From positions 163,777-227,776 of the forward strand of contig JBJMHZ010000052.1 in assembly GCA_045807125.1 (NCBI GenBank): a stretch of DNA of 64,000 nucleotides, given 5' to 3'. How positions within the stretch are numbered: position 1 is the stretch's first letter; each line of letters starts with the position of its first letter. Source of the DNA: JBJMHZ01 sp045807125 (GTDB lineage Bacteria; Actinomycetota; Actinomycetes; JAWWOL01). Below the pieces are notes generated by a model. That model did not search any database, had not been told where the DNA came from, and saw only the letters and a list, made by a program, of their open reading frames with translations. A program made the position numbers and the translations under genes. Positions 45,558-53,761 of this stretch are shown here, piece after piece.

Positions 45558-45564
45558 CTCTGAC

Positions 45565-45570
45565 AGGGTA
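45565..45570 (-). promoter_or_regulatory. -10 box TACCCT, leaderless promoter of cysS
   Basis: TANNNT hexamer, 7 nt (GTCAGAG), then the GTG of cysS. Confidence 0.65.
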
Positions 45571-45723
45571 GTGCGAGGTCCCTTCCGCCCTGCGGACCGC
45601 GGCAGAAGGCATCGCATGATCCACCATTTCCCTCTTGTCGCGAGTGTTCCATCGTGCATGGGTGTCTCACTTTCTGTGATGCATCGGGCACTGCACCCGA
45701 GCCGGCTGGATGGGGGGCGGCGA

Positions 45724-46017
45724 ATGCTGACGCAGCGGGCGCCGGGGCGGTGGACGGGTGCTCCAGGCAGCACCGGCGCCGGCCTGCGGGTGCGCTTCCT
45801 GCTGGAGGACGCTGACCTCCTGGCCGACGTGGACCCCCGCCTCGCCGCCCACCTCCAGCGGACGGTGACGGCGCCGCTGGTTCAGCTGGGGCCGCGCAGT
45901 CCCGCCTTGCTCCAGCTGCCGAGCCGCGACGCCGCGGAGGTAGCGGCAGCAGCGGGGGTAGCGATGGATCCGGCGGTTCGGGCGAGGAGCGGTCGTCCGG
46001 CGTGGCCACCCTCGTGA
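45724..46017 (+). CDS. Small protein of unknown function
   Basis: 97 residues from the ATG at 45724: MLTQRAPGRWTGAPGSTGAG, then an alpha/beta-like stretch LRVRFLLEDADLLADVDPRLAAHLQR and a Pro/Ala-rich end. It overlaps the following gene by 16 nt. The pattern VRFLLEDADLLADVDP recalls N-terminal segments of actinobacterial Crp-like regulators, but nothing else of a regulator is present, so the call is open. It sits in a somewhat less GC-rich pocket inserted between cysS and the FAH/HGD genes. Confidence 0.45.
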   Translation: MLTQRAPGRWTGAPGSTGAGLRVRFLLEDADLLADVDPRLAAHLQRTVTAPLVQLGPRSPALLQLPSRDAAEVAAAAGVAMDPAVRARSGRPAWPPS

Positions 46018-46532
46018 AGGCGAAGGCACCGATAATCCTCGCGAACCTGGCCAACGCGACGGTGCGGGCCGCGGCAGGCGTTGCCAGGAGGAACGGCGTA
46101 CGGGCATGGAAGGAGCAGTACACCAACCCGGACGAGCAGCAGCGAGCTACCGCCGAAGGCAAGTGGAAGTCCTACTACGAGGGATCCCTACGCAAGATCA
46201 ACCGAAACCCGATCCTGCGGCGTGGCAGCAAGTGGCTGGGGCCGTTGTCGTTCGGCGCCGGAGTCGTGCTCAACCATGCCGAGGGGGACAGCTGGGGAAG
46301 GGCGACGGTCAAGAGCGCGGTCTCGACCGCGGCCGGAGTCGCGGCCGGTGCAGTTGTTGGCGCCGGCTGCGCGGGTGTCACGGCGATGTGGGGAAGCGTT
46401 CTGTGCGCGGTAGCAGGGGTCGCTGTCTCCGAGCTCGCCTCCGCGGCCGCCGACTACGCGTTCGATCATCCCCAGGACGCCTTGCATGATGTGGTGCAGC
46501 ACGCCTTCCCCACTGTCATGTCCTTCTTGTAG
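46002..46532 (+). CDS. Hypothetical protein with glycine-zipper membrane segment
   Basis: 176 residues from GTG 46002. The N-terminal half is basic and helical (TVRAAAGVARRNGVRAWKEQ, KWKSYYEGSLRKINRNPILR). The C-terminal half has hydrophobic Gly/Ala-rich helices (SAVSTAAGVAAGAVVGAGCA, VLCAVAGVAVSELASAAADY) like glycine-zipper pore-forming or toxin-delivery segments. Codon usage is less GC-biased than the core genes. It overlaps the upstream small gene, so the two may be a unit. Family not recognised; membrane activity is a guess from composition. Confidence 0.55.
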   Translation: MATLVKAKAPIILANLANATVRAAAGVARRNGVRAWKEQYTNPDEQQRATAEGKWKSYYEGSLRKINRNPILRRGSKWLGPLSFGAGVVLNHAEGDSWGRATVKSAVSTAAGVAAGAVVGAGCAGVTAMWGSVLCAVAGVAVSELASAAADYAFDHPQDALHDVVQHAFPTVMSFL

Positions 46533-46591
46533 GAGCTGACGGAACCCGAGGCGGCGGTCCGCACGGTGCGGGTCGCGAGGACGACCAGCGG

Positions 46592-47170
46592 CTAGCCCAC
46601 CCACCGGACGGTGCCCGTTCGGGTGCCGTCGACCAGCAGCTGGGCCCGCTCGCGGGTGCCCTCGCGCGCGAAGTGGTCCGCTTCCTCGGCCTGCCAGCGC
46701 AGCCACTCGCCGCGCAGCGCCTCGCCGTCGCGCTCGACGCCCCTCGCGAGCCCGAGGTCCCGCGGCGCCTCGACCCAGACCGCGAGCGTCGTCTCGTCGG
46801 CCACCGCGCGCCGCCCGGCACCGACGCCCTCGAGCACGAGCACCACCGGCAGCCCGACGTCGTGCCAGTCCTCGCCCCAGCGCCCGGCCGGCCAGTCGTA
46901 GTGCCGGACCCGCGCGGGACGGCCGGCGCCCAGCGGGGCCAGCAGCCACTCCTCGACCCGCGGCCAGCAGTCCTCGATGTCGTGCCAGCCCTCGTACAGG
47001 TCGTCCATGTGCACGACGACGGCCGTCTCAACGAGCGCGGCCACCAGCCCGGCGGCGAACGTCGTCTTGCCGGACCCGGCCGGCCCGTCGACGGTGACGA
47101 GCCGGACCGGCCCGAGCCGCGCCGGCGCCGCCAGCACGCTCGCCGCGATGTCGTCGTACGGCTCGGTCAC
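46592..47170 (-). CDS. Uridine-kinase-like P-loop kinase
   Basis: 192 residues. Walker A VDGPAGSGKTTFAAGLV (~29-40), acidic HMDDLYEGW (base or Walker-B-like), LEGVGAGRRAV, and the lid region RGVERDGEALRGEWLRWQAEE. The layout is that of the uridine kinase/phosphoribulokinase-like group; the exact nucleoside or sugar substrate is unclear. Start GTG at 47170, 7 nt downstream of the DinB-like gene stop, so likely in one transcript with the FAH and DinB-like genes. Confidence 0.8.
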   Translation of the reverse strand: MTEPYDDIAASVLAAPARLGPVRLVTVDGPAGSGKTTFAAGLVAALVETAVVVHMDDLYEGWHDIEDCWPRVEEWLLAPLGAGRPARVRHYDWPAGRWGEDWHDVGLPVVLVLEGVGAGRRAVADETTLAVWVEAPRDLGLARGVERDGEALRGEWLRWQAEEADHFAREGTRERAQLLVDGTRTGTVRWVG

Positions 47171-47177
47171 CCTGCGC

Positions 47178-47657
47178 CTACCCCGAGATCTGCGCCACGT
47201 GCTGCTCGACGTGGTCGACCAGGAACTCGTCGATCAGCTCGGCGACCGTCATCTCGCCGAGGGTGGAGTGCACGCCGGTCATCCTGAGCTCGTCGTCGGA
47301 GAGGCGGTCGAGCAGCGCGACGGCGTCGGCCACGCCGGCGTCGATCCGCGCGAGCAGCGCGGTCGGCTCGTCGTGACGCCCCGACTCGATGCGCTGCAAC
47401 CGGGAGGGCGTCGCCTTCGTCCGGCCGAACGGCACGTTGTCGCCGCCGGACGACACGACGTGCATGACCTGCCCCACCCAGTACGGCAGCATCTCCGCGA
47501 CGTGCGAGAGCACCTGCCCGCGGTCCCACTGCTCGCCGGTCTGCGGGTCGGCGGAGGTAAGTCCGTCGAACCGCGGGCCCAGCTCGTGCAGGCGGGCGGC
47601 GGCGGTCAGCAGCCGGGCGACCCGGTCGGTGGCGAACGCCGACGGCTCCGCGCTCAC
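47178..47657 (-). CDS. DinB/maleylpyruvate-isomerase-N-like metal-binding protein
   Basis: 159 residues, four-helix bundle of the DinB_2/MDMPI_N type: RVARLLTAAARLHELG, WDRGQVLSHVAEMLPYWVGQ with the first His, TALLARIDAGVADAVALLDR, and EFLVDHVEQHVAQI with the remaining His ligands. Such proteins include mycothiol-dependent isomerases and transferases, which would suit a mycothiol-producing host in an aromatic-catabolism context. GTG at 47657 overlaps the FAH gene stop by 4 nt. Confidence 0.75.
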   Translation of the reverse strand: MSAEPSAFATDRVARLLTAAARLHELGPRFDGLTSADPQTGEQWDRGQVLSHVAEMLPYWVGQVMHVVSSGGDNVPFGRTKATPSRLQRIESGRHDEPTALLARIDAGVADAVALLDRLSDDELRMTGVHSTLGEMTVAELIDEFLVDHVEQHVAQISG

Positions 47658-48631
47658 TCGGCCACCTCCTCCGCCACCTCGGGACGTCGTCGCGACGGGT
47701 CCTTGCGGAACGGCGGCGAGGACGCCTCGACCACCGCGTTGGCGAGCACGCCGATGCCCTCGACCTCGAGCTCGACCTCGTCGCCCGGCCGCAGGAACGG
47801 GTACTTCTCGCTGCCGTGGCTGAGCGCCAGCTCGAGGATGCAGCCGGTGCCGCACGTCCCCGACCCGATGACGTCGCCCGGCCGCAGCGCGACCGCCTCC
47901 GCCGCGTACGCGATCATCTCGGCGAAGGACCAGTAGATGGTGTCGAGGTCGTTGCGGGAGTACTCCACGCCGTTGACCCGCGCCGTCATCGCCGCGCTCG
48001 GCACGTCGCGCAGCCCGCCGGGCGCGAGCTCCGACCGCGTCACCAGGCACGGCCCGAGCGAGGTGGCGAAGTCCTTGCCCTTGACCGGGCCCATCGACAG
48101 CTGCATCTCGCGCCGCTGCACGTCGCGCGCCGACCAGTCGTTCATCACCGTGAAGCCGGCGACGAGCTCGTCCACCGCGTCGATCGGCACGTCACGGCCA
48201 CCGCGGCTCAGCACGACCGCCACCTCGAGCTCGAAGTCGAGCTCCTGGCTGCGCGGCGGCACCGCCACCGGGTCGCCGGGGCCGACGACCGCCGCCGGGT
48301 TGGAGAAGTAGAAGACCGGCAGCTCGTACCAGTCCTCGTGCATGTCGAGGCCCCGGCGGCGGCGCGCGGTGCGCACGTGCTGCTCGAAGGCGTAGAAGTC
48401 GCGGATGCTCGGGACGCTGTCGACCGGGCTGAGCAGCCGCAGGCCGTCGAGCGGCACCGGGTCGCCCGTGGGAGCCGGCCGCAGCTGCGGGTCGGCGTTG
48501 GCCGCCTCGGCGAGATCGAGGACGGCGGCCAGGCCGGCCGGCCCGTCGCCCGGCGCCACCGGCATGACCCGCTCGCCGTCGATCCAGCCCACGACGGCGC
48601 CGGTCGGCGCCGCGTACCGGACGATCCTCAT
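47654..48631 (-). CDS. Fumarylacetoacetate hydrolase-family protein
   Basis: 325 residues with the FAH C-terminal domain: FYFSNPAAVVGPGDPVAVPP, LDFELEVAVVLSRGG with the metal-binding Glu pair, MNDWSARDVQRREMQLSMG, KGKDFATSLGP, and IGSGTCGTGCILEL. It hydrolyses a C-C bond in a 1,3-diketo acid; with homogentisate dioxygenase encoded about 1 kb away, fumarylacetoacetase is the likeliest role, though fumarylpyruvate hydrolase is possible. GGGAGGCGGC precedes the ATG at 48631. Coupled to the DinB-like gene. Confidence 0.85.
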   Translation of the reverse strand: MRIVRYAAPTGAVVGWIDGERVMPVAPGDGPAGLAAVLDLAEAANADPQLRPAPTGDPVPLDGLRLLSPVDSVPSIRDFYAFEQHVRTARRRRGLDMHEDWYELPVFYFSNPAAVVGPGDPVAVPPRSQELDFELEVAVVLSRGGRDVPIDAVDELVAGFTVMNDWSARDVQRREMQLSMGPVKGKDFATSLGPCLVTRSELAPGGLRDVPSAAMTARVNGVEYSRNDLDTIYWSFAEMIAYAAEAVALRPGDVIGSGTCGTGCILELALSHGSEKYPFLRPGDEVELEVEGIGVLANAVVEASSPPFRKDPSRRRPEVAEEVAE

Positions 48632-48735
48632 GCCGCCTCCCTGTCTGCTCGCCGCGGCACGAACCATACGCCCTCCACGCCGGGCCAAGGACGGCCAGAC
48701 TGGGCCGGACCAGGACCCAACGCACGGAGGCAACC

Positions 48736-49401
48736 ATGCGGATCGCCGTTCTCGGTACGGGCGTGGTCGGGCAGACCCTGTCCGCCGGCCTCGCCAAGCT
48801 CGGCCACGAGGTGACAATGGGCACCCGCGACGTCGAGGCCACCAGGGCGCGCGACGGCGACGGATCGGTGGCCGGCTGGCTCGGCGGGCACCCCGAGGTG
48901 GCGCTGGCGACGTTCGCCGACGCGGCAGCCGGCGCGGATCTGGTCGTCAACGCGTCCTCGGGCGCGGCGTCCCTCGCCGTGCTGGAGCAGGCCGGTGACG
49001 CCAACCTCGACGGCAAGCCGCTGCTCGACGTGTCCAACCCGCTCGACTTCTCGGCCGGCTTCCCGCCGACCCTGCTCGTCAAGGACACCGACTCCCTCGC
49101 CGAGCAGATCCAGCGAGCGCACCCCGGCGCCCGCGTCGTGAAGTCGCTCAACACCGTCAACGCCGCCCTGATGATCGCGCCGGCCGACGTGAGCGGCGGC
49201 GACCACACCATCTTCGTCGCCGGCGACGACGCGGACGCGAAGCAGGTCGTCGAGGGCCTGCTGCACGAGCTCGGCTGGCGCGACGTGCAGGACGTCGGCG
49301 ACCTCACCGGCGCCCGCGGGCTGGAGATGCTGCTGCCGCTCTGGCTGCGGCTGCTGCAGACGTACGGCTCGCCGGCGTTCAACTTCAAGGTGGTGCGCTG
49401 A
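48736..49401 (+). CDS. NADPH-dependent F420-reductase-like oxidoreductase
   Basis: 221 residues. N-terminal Rossmann motif MRIAVLGTGVVGQTLSAGLA and the NADP-type GTRDVEATRAR after beta-2. Mid-segment VVNASSGAASL, LLDVSNPLDFSAGFPP, VKSLNTVNAALM and FVAGDDADAKQVV follow the F420H2:NADP oxidoreductase/NADP-binding family. Many members in actinobacteria are not proven F420 enzymes, so the cofactor partner is open. GGAGGCAACC precedes the ATG at 48736. Confidence 0.85.
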   Translation: MRIAVLGTGVVGQTLSAGLAKLGHEVTMGTRDVEATRARDGDGSVAGWLGGHPEVALATFADAAAGADLVVNASSGAASLAVLEQAGDANLDGKPLLDVSNPLDFSAGFPPTLLVKDTDSLAEQIQRAHPGARVVKSLNTVNAALMIAPADVSGGDHTIFVAGDDADAKQVVEGLLHELGWRDVQDVGDLTGARGLEMLLPLWLRLLQTYGSPAFNFKVVR

Positions 49402-49442
49402 CCGAGCCGGTCGGCTGGGTCGGCGGGGGCAGCTCGATCCCC

Positions 49443-50648
49443 TCAGTCGGTCATCGACGGCATCGCGGGGCCGTCGCCGGACGCCTGCTCGCGGCGCGCC
49501 CAGCTCCAGGCGTACTCCGGCGCCTCGCAGGCGAGCGCCGCCGGGCCGAGCCGCAGCGGCCGGAAGGTGTCGACCATGACGGCCAGCTCGTCGGTGGCCG
49601 CCTTGCCGAGCCCCGCCTCGACGCTGCCCGGCTGCGGGCCGTGCACGAAGCCGCTCGGGTGCAGCGTGATCGAGCCCATCCCGATGCCGGCGCCCTTGCG
49701 CGACATGAAGTCGCCGCCGACGTAGAACAGCACCTCGTCGGAGTCGACGTTGGCGTGGTTGTACGGCACGGCGACGGCCAGCGGGTCGTAGTCGAACAGC
49801 CGCGGGACGAACGAGCAGACCACCACGCCCGGTGCCTCGAACGTCTGGTGCACCGGCGGCGGCTGGTGGATGCGCCCGGTGATGGGCTCGAAGTCGTGGA
49901 TGCTGAACCGGTACGGGTAGACGTAGCCGTCCCAGCCGACGACGTCGAACGGGTGGTGCGCGTAGGTGAAGCGCGTCAGCCCGGCTCGCGTGCGCACGAG
50001 CACCTGCGCCTCCCCGTCGTCGACGACGAGCGGCTCCTCCGGCGCGTGGATGTCGCGCTCGCAGTACGGCGCGCCCTCCTTCAGCTGGCCGTACTTGGTG
50101 AAGTAGCGCGCCGGCGGCCCGACGTGGCCGCGGGACTCGACGACGAGCGCGCGCACCTCGCCCTGCGGCAGCCAGCGGTGCGTCGTCGACGTGGGCACCA
50201 CCACGTAGTCGCCCTGGCCGACCTCGAGCCGCCCGTAGACCGACTCGAGCACGGCACGGCCGCTCTCGACGTAGACCAGCTCGTCTCCGACGCCGTTGCG
50301 GTAGAGCTCGCTCGGCGAGCCGCCGGCCGCGTACGACAGCCGCACATCCTCGTTGACGAGCAGCAGCTGCCGGCCGCCGACGAGGTCGCCGCCCGCGGGC
50401 AGCCCGTGGGTGTGGAGCAGCCGCGGCTGCAGCGGGTGGTTGGGCTCGGCCCGGTCGGCGCCGACCGGCTCGTCGACGGCCTCGGCCTTGACGATCGCGG
50501 TCGGGCTCTCGCGGTGGTAGAGCAGCGAGGTGGAGAACGAGAAGCCCTCCTGGCTCATCAGCTCCTCGGCGTAGAGGCGGCCGTCCGGCTGCCTGAACTG
50601 CGTGTGGCGCTTCGGCGGCACCTCGCCGACCCTGCGGTAGTGCGGCAC
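49443..50648 (-). CDS. hmgA: Homogentisate 1,2-dioxygenase
   Basis: 401 residues, bicupin iron enzyme opening the ring of homogentisate in tyrosine/phenylalanine breakdown. HYRRVGEVPPKRHTQFR is the family N-terminus; FDVVGWDGYVYPYRFSIHDF, PPPVHQTFEAPG, and the iron-binding PYNHANVDSDEVLFYV and GSITLHPSGFVHGP are present. GTG at 50648 follows GAGAGGGGAC. No HppD or maleylacetoacetate isomerase is in the window. Confidence 0.92.
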   Translation of the reverse strand: MPHYRRVGEVPPKRHTQFRQPDGRLYAEELMSQEGFSFSTSLLYHRESPTAIVKAEAVDEPVGADRAEPNHPLQPRLLHTHGLPAGGDLVGGRQLLLVNEDVRLSYAAGGSPSELYRNGVGDELVYVESGRAVLESVYGRLEVGQGDYVVVPTSTTHRWLPQGEVRALVVESRGHVGPPARYFTKYGQLKEGAPYCERDIHAPEEPLVVDDGEAQVLVRTRAGLTRFTYAHHPFDVVGWDGYVYPYRFSIHDFEPITGRIHQPPPVHQTFEAPGVVVCSFVPRLFDYDPLAVAVPYNHANVDSDEVLFYVGGDFMSRKGAGIGMGSITLHPSGFVHGPQPGSVEAGLGKAATDELAVMVDTFRPLRLGPAALACEAPEYAWSWARREQASGDGPAMPSMTD

Positions 50649-50683
50649 GGTCGCGTCCCCTCTCTCTGCCCGTACCTCGCAGG

Positions 50684-51247
50684 CTAGCGCCGGACCACGA
50701 GCGCCGTCGCCACCGCGGCCAGCCCCTCTCCCCTGCCGGTGAGACCGAGCCCGTCGGTCGTGGTCGCGGCGACGCTGACGGGGGCGCCGGCCGCCGCCGA
50801 CAGGGCAGCCTCGGCCTCGGCGCGGCGGCCGCCGATCCGCGGCCGCGCGCCGACCACCTGGATCGAGACGTTGCCGACGACCCAGCCGGCCTCCTGGAGC
50901 CGGCGGACCGTCTCGGTCAGCAGCTCGGTGCCGGACGCGCCGGCCCAGCGCGGCTCGGCCGTGCCGTACTGCGCACCGAGGTCGCCCAGCCCGGCCGCCG
51001 CGAGCAGCGCGTCGCACGCCGCGTGCGCGGCCACGTCGCCGTCGGAGTGCCCCGCGAGCCCTGCCTCGGCGTCCGGCCACTCGAGGCCGGCGACCCACAG
51101 CGGGCGCCCGGCCTCGAAGGGGTGGACGTCGACCCCGATGCCGACCCGTGGCACCGACGTCAGGGCGTGGGCGATCGGCACGACGGTGGCGGGGTCGGCA
51201 CCCGAGCCGGCGAGGTCGCCGGCGAGCGGCCCCGGCTCAGCGGACAT
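50684..51247 (-). CDS. ispF: 2-C-methyl-D-erythritol 2,4-cyclodiphosphate synthase
   Basis: 187 residues, longer than the usual ~160 because of a 30-residue N-terminal extension if ATG 51247 is used; a GTG just before PRVGIGVDVHPFE would give the standard length but lacks a ribosome site. Zinc ligands Asp and His of GVDVHPFE and His of GHSDGDVAAHA are intact, as is ATTTDGLGLTGRGEGLAA. MEP isoprenoid pathway. The ATG overlaps the ispD end by 11 nt. Confidence 0.92.
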   Translation of the reverse strand: MSAEPGPLAGDLAGSGADPATVVPIAHALTSVPRVGIGVDVHPFEAGRPLWVAGLEWPDAEAGLAGHSDGDVAAHAACDALLAAAGLGDLGAQYGTAEPRWAGASGTELLTETVRRLQEAGWVVGNVSIQVVGARPRIGGRRAEAEAALSAAAGAPVSVAATTTDGLGLTGRGEGLAAVATALVVRR

Positions 51248-51971
51248 GACCGGCCCGGCGACGAGCGAGGACGGCCTCGGCCAGCAGCAGGTCGAGCGGC
51301 CTGGTCACCTTGAACGCCTCCTGGCTGCCCGCGATGACGGTGACGGGGTGACCGATGCGCTCCACGAGGGCGGCGTCGTCGGTCGCCGGCGCCGCGCGGG
51401 GCGGGGCATCGGCCGGGGAACGGGCCGCCTCGTGGGCGGCCACCAGGACCTCGCGGCGGAAGCCCTGCGGCGTCTGCACCGCGCGCAGCTCATCGCGCGG
51501 CATCGTCTCGATCACCTCGCCGGACGCTCCCACGCGCTTGATCGTGTCAGGCACCGGCACGCCTGGCACGACGGCGTCGGCACCGCCGCGCACCGCCGTC
51601 GCCACCGCGTCGGCGAGCTCGCTCGGCGCGAGCGGCCGGGCCGCGTCGTGCACGAGGACGACGTCGACGTCCGGCGGCAGCACCGACAGCGCGCTGCGCA
51701 CCGACTCCTCGCGGGTCGCGCCGCCGGCGACCACCCGCACGTCGGCCGGCACCTCGTGCGAGCCGAGCACGCGCTCGACGTCGGCCAGGTCGTCCGGCGG
51801 GGCGGCGACGATCACCAGGTCGACCAGGCGCGCCTGGGCGAGCGCATGCACCGCGTGCACCAGCATCGGCACGCCGGCCAGGTCGCGAAGCGCCTTGGGC
51901 GCCCCGGGGCCGAGGCGCTCCCCGCGCCCGGCCGCCGGCACCACCGCCGCGACCCGGCCGGGCTCGCTCAC
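51237..51971 (-). CDS. ispD: 2-C-methyl-D-erythritol 4-phosphate cytidylyltransferase
   Basis: 244 residues. Nucleotidyltransferase motif VPAAGRGERLGPGAPKAL (CTP binding), VVAGGATREESVRSAL, VLVHDAARPL, and PRDELRAVQTPQGFRREVL, ending with EAFKVTRPLDLLLAE. Third step of the MEP pathway, adjacent to the fifth-step enzyme IspF as in most actinobacteria. GTG 51971 overlaps the stop of the PIN/TRAM gene by 4 nt, so carD-side genes and ispDF form a tight run. Confidence 0.94.
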   Translation of the reverse strand: MSEPGRVAAVVPAAGRGERLGPGAPKALRDLAGVPMLVHAVHALAQARLVDLVIVAAPPDDLADVERVLGSHEVPADVRVVAGGATREESVRSALSVLPPDVDVVLVHDAARPLAPSELADAVATAVRGGADAVVPGVPVPDTIKRVGASGEVIETMPRDELRAVQTPQGFRREVLVAAHEAARSPADAPPRAAPATDDAALVERIGHPVTVIAGSQEAFKVTRPLDLLLAEAVLARRRAGHVR

Positions 51972-53089
51972 GCGCGGATCCCACGACCGCGGGCCGGCTC
52001 CGGCTCGAGCGCCGGCCTGGCGAAGACCATGCGGCCGTTCGCGGTCGTCAGCACGCTCGTGACCCGCACGGTCACCTCCTCGCCGACGTGCGCGCGACTG
52101 CGCTCGGCGACGACCATAGTCCCGTCGTCGAGGTAGCCGACCGCCTGTCCCGGCTCCTTGCCGGGCTTGAGCAGCAGCACGCTGACGTCGTCACCGGCCG
52201 TCACCGGCGGGCGCAGCGCCAGGGTGAGCGCGTGCAGGTTGAGCACCGGGACGCCGGCGAGGGCCGCGGCCTTGGCGAGGTTGGTGTCGAGGGTCAGCAG
52301 CGCCGAGCCCCTGTCGAGGCAGAGCCGGACCAGCTTCCCGTCGACCTCCGGCACCTGCGGCACGGTGTCGTCCAGGACCACCAGCTCGACGCCCGGCTCC
52401 CGGCGCAGGGCGGCGAGGGTGTCCAGGCCGCGCCGGCCGCGGCTGCGGCGGACGTCGTCGGCGGCGTCGGCCAGCGCCTGCAGCTCGGCGAGCACCGGAG
52501 CGGCCACCACCAGCTCGCCGTGCAGGAAGCCGGCCCGCACGACGTCCAGCACCCGGCCATCGACGGCCACCGACGTGTCGATGATGCGTGGCAGCGCCGC
52601 GGGCGCCGGCGGGCGCGGCGCGATGCCGGCCCGTCCGCCCAGCACGGCGAGCACGCCGTCGCGCTTGGCCATCCCGACCCGAAAGCCGAGCGCGCCGAGC
52701 ACGACGACGACGAAGCCGAGCAGCGGGATCGAGAGGTACGCCGGGTGCACGAGCAGCAGCGGCCAGGAGACGGCGGCGGCACCGGCGACCCCGCCCACCA
52801 GCCCGATGCCGCCGGCGACGAGCGTCTCGGCGCTCACCGCGCGCAGGGCCGACTCGGTGCGGTCGACGGCGGTGAGCGTCGAGCGGCCGAGCGCGCCACC
52901 GAGGGCGTAACCCAGGCCGGAGCCGACGATGATGCCGATGGCCGCGCCGTTGAACGGCCCGAGGACGCCCCGCCCGCTGGACGTCACGGCCCTGGACAGC
53001 TCGAAGCCAGCACCGGCGCAGAAGATGACGACGGCGAGGCGCAGCAGTTCGACGACCGCGCTGGGGGCGCGGCGGAGGGGCCCGTTCAC
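51968..53089 (-). CDS. PIN/TRAM-domain membrane protein (YacL type)
   Basis: 373 residues: four hydrophobic helices (~15-145), a PIN-like nuclease domain (~168-295, with IIDTSVAVDGRVLDVVRAGF, VLAELQALAD, RGRRGLDTL and LLTLDTNLAKAA holding the acidic metal ligands), and a C-terminal TRAM RNA-binding domain (GKEPGQAVGYLDDGTMVVAE). RNA-directed nuclease activity at the membrane is expected from domains; biological role is unproven. GTG 53089 follows GGGAGGA. Confidence 0.9.
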   Translation of the reverse strand: MNGPLRRAPSAVVELLRLAVVIFCAGAGFELSRAVTSSGRGVLGPFNGAAIGIIVGSGLGYALGGALGRSTLTAVDRTESALRAVSAETLVAGGIGLVGGVAGAAAVSWPLLLVHPAYLSIPLLGFVVVVLGALGFRVGMAKRDGVLAVLGGRAGIAPRPPAPAALPRIIDTSVAVDGRVLDVVRAGFLHGELVVAAPVLAELQALADAADDVRRSRGRRGLDTLAALRREPGVELVVLDDTVPQVPEVDGKLVRLCLDRGSALLTLDTNLAKAAALAGVPVLNLHALTLALRPPVTAGDDVSVLLLKPGKEPGQAVGYLDDGTMVVAERSRAHVGEEVTVRVTSVLTTANGRMVFARPALEPEPARGRGIRA

Positions 53090-53162
53090 GATCCGGTCCT
53101 CCCAGTGCCGGGGCGCCTCCCGGACGGCAGGCGTACGGCACTTATCGGCCGGTGCGGGGCCC

Positions 53163-53645
53163 TTACGAAGCGAGAACCTCGTCGAGAATGGCCTCGGCCT
53201 TGTCCTCGTTGGTGCCCTCGGCGAGGGCGAGCTCGCTGATCAGGATCTGCCGGGCCTTCGACAGCATCTTCTTCTCGCCGGCCGACAGGCCACGGTCCTT
53301 GTCGCGCCGCCAGAGGTCGCGGACCACCTCGGCGACCTTGTTGACGTCGCCGGAGGCGAGCTTCTCGAGGTTGGCCTTGTAGCGACGCGACCAGTTGGTG
53401 GGCTCCTCGGTGTGCGGCGTCCGCAGCACCTCGAACAGCTTCTCCAAGCCGTCCTGGCCCACGGCGTCGCGCAGTCCCACGAGGTCGACGTTGTCCGCCG
53501 GCACTCTGACGGTGAGGTCTCCCTGGGCGACCTTGAGAACGAGGTAGATCCTGTCTTCGCCCTTGATGGTCCGGGTCTCGATCGCCTCGATGAGCGCGGC
53601 CCCGTGCTGGGGGTAGACCACCGTTTCGCCGACCTGGAAAGTCAT
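53163..53645 (-). CDS. carD: CarD-family RNA polymerase-binding transcription factor
   Basis: 160 residues. The N-terminal Tudor-like RNAP beta-binding domain is MTFQVGETVVYPQHGAALIE; VRVPADNVDLVGLRD links to the C-terminal helical DNA-binding domain with the invariant Trp (PTNWSRRYKANLEKL). CarD stabilises the open promoter complex, notably at rRNA genes. Promoter -10 TACCCT lies at 53679-53674, leaving a short leader with GGAAGGGG. First gene of the run towards ispD/ispF. Confidence 0.95.
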   Translation of the reverse strand: MTFQVGETVVYPQHGAALIEAIETRTIKGEDRIYLVLKVAQGDLTVRVPADNVDLVGLRDAVGQDGLEKLFEVLRTPHTEEPTNWSRRYKANLEKLASGDVNKVAEVVRDLWRRDKDRGLSAGEKKMLSKARQILISELALAEGTNEDKAEAILDEVLAS

Positions 53646-53673
53646 GTGCTGAGTACCCCTTCCGCCGGCCTCC

Positions 53674-53679
53674 AGGGTA
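53674..53679 (-). promoter_or_regulatory. -10 box of carD
   Basis: TACCCT on the minus strand, about 28 nt before the start codon; unlike several other genes here it leaves a short leader carrying a ribosome site. Confidence 0.5.
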
Positions 53680-53761
53680 GCACGACGTGACCTTCGAGCC
53701 GGTGCGACGAGCGACCGGCAGTCGCGCATAACCGCAGGTCAGGGGCTTGACAGACGGCCGA

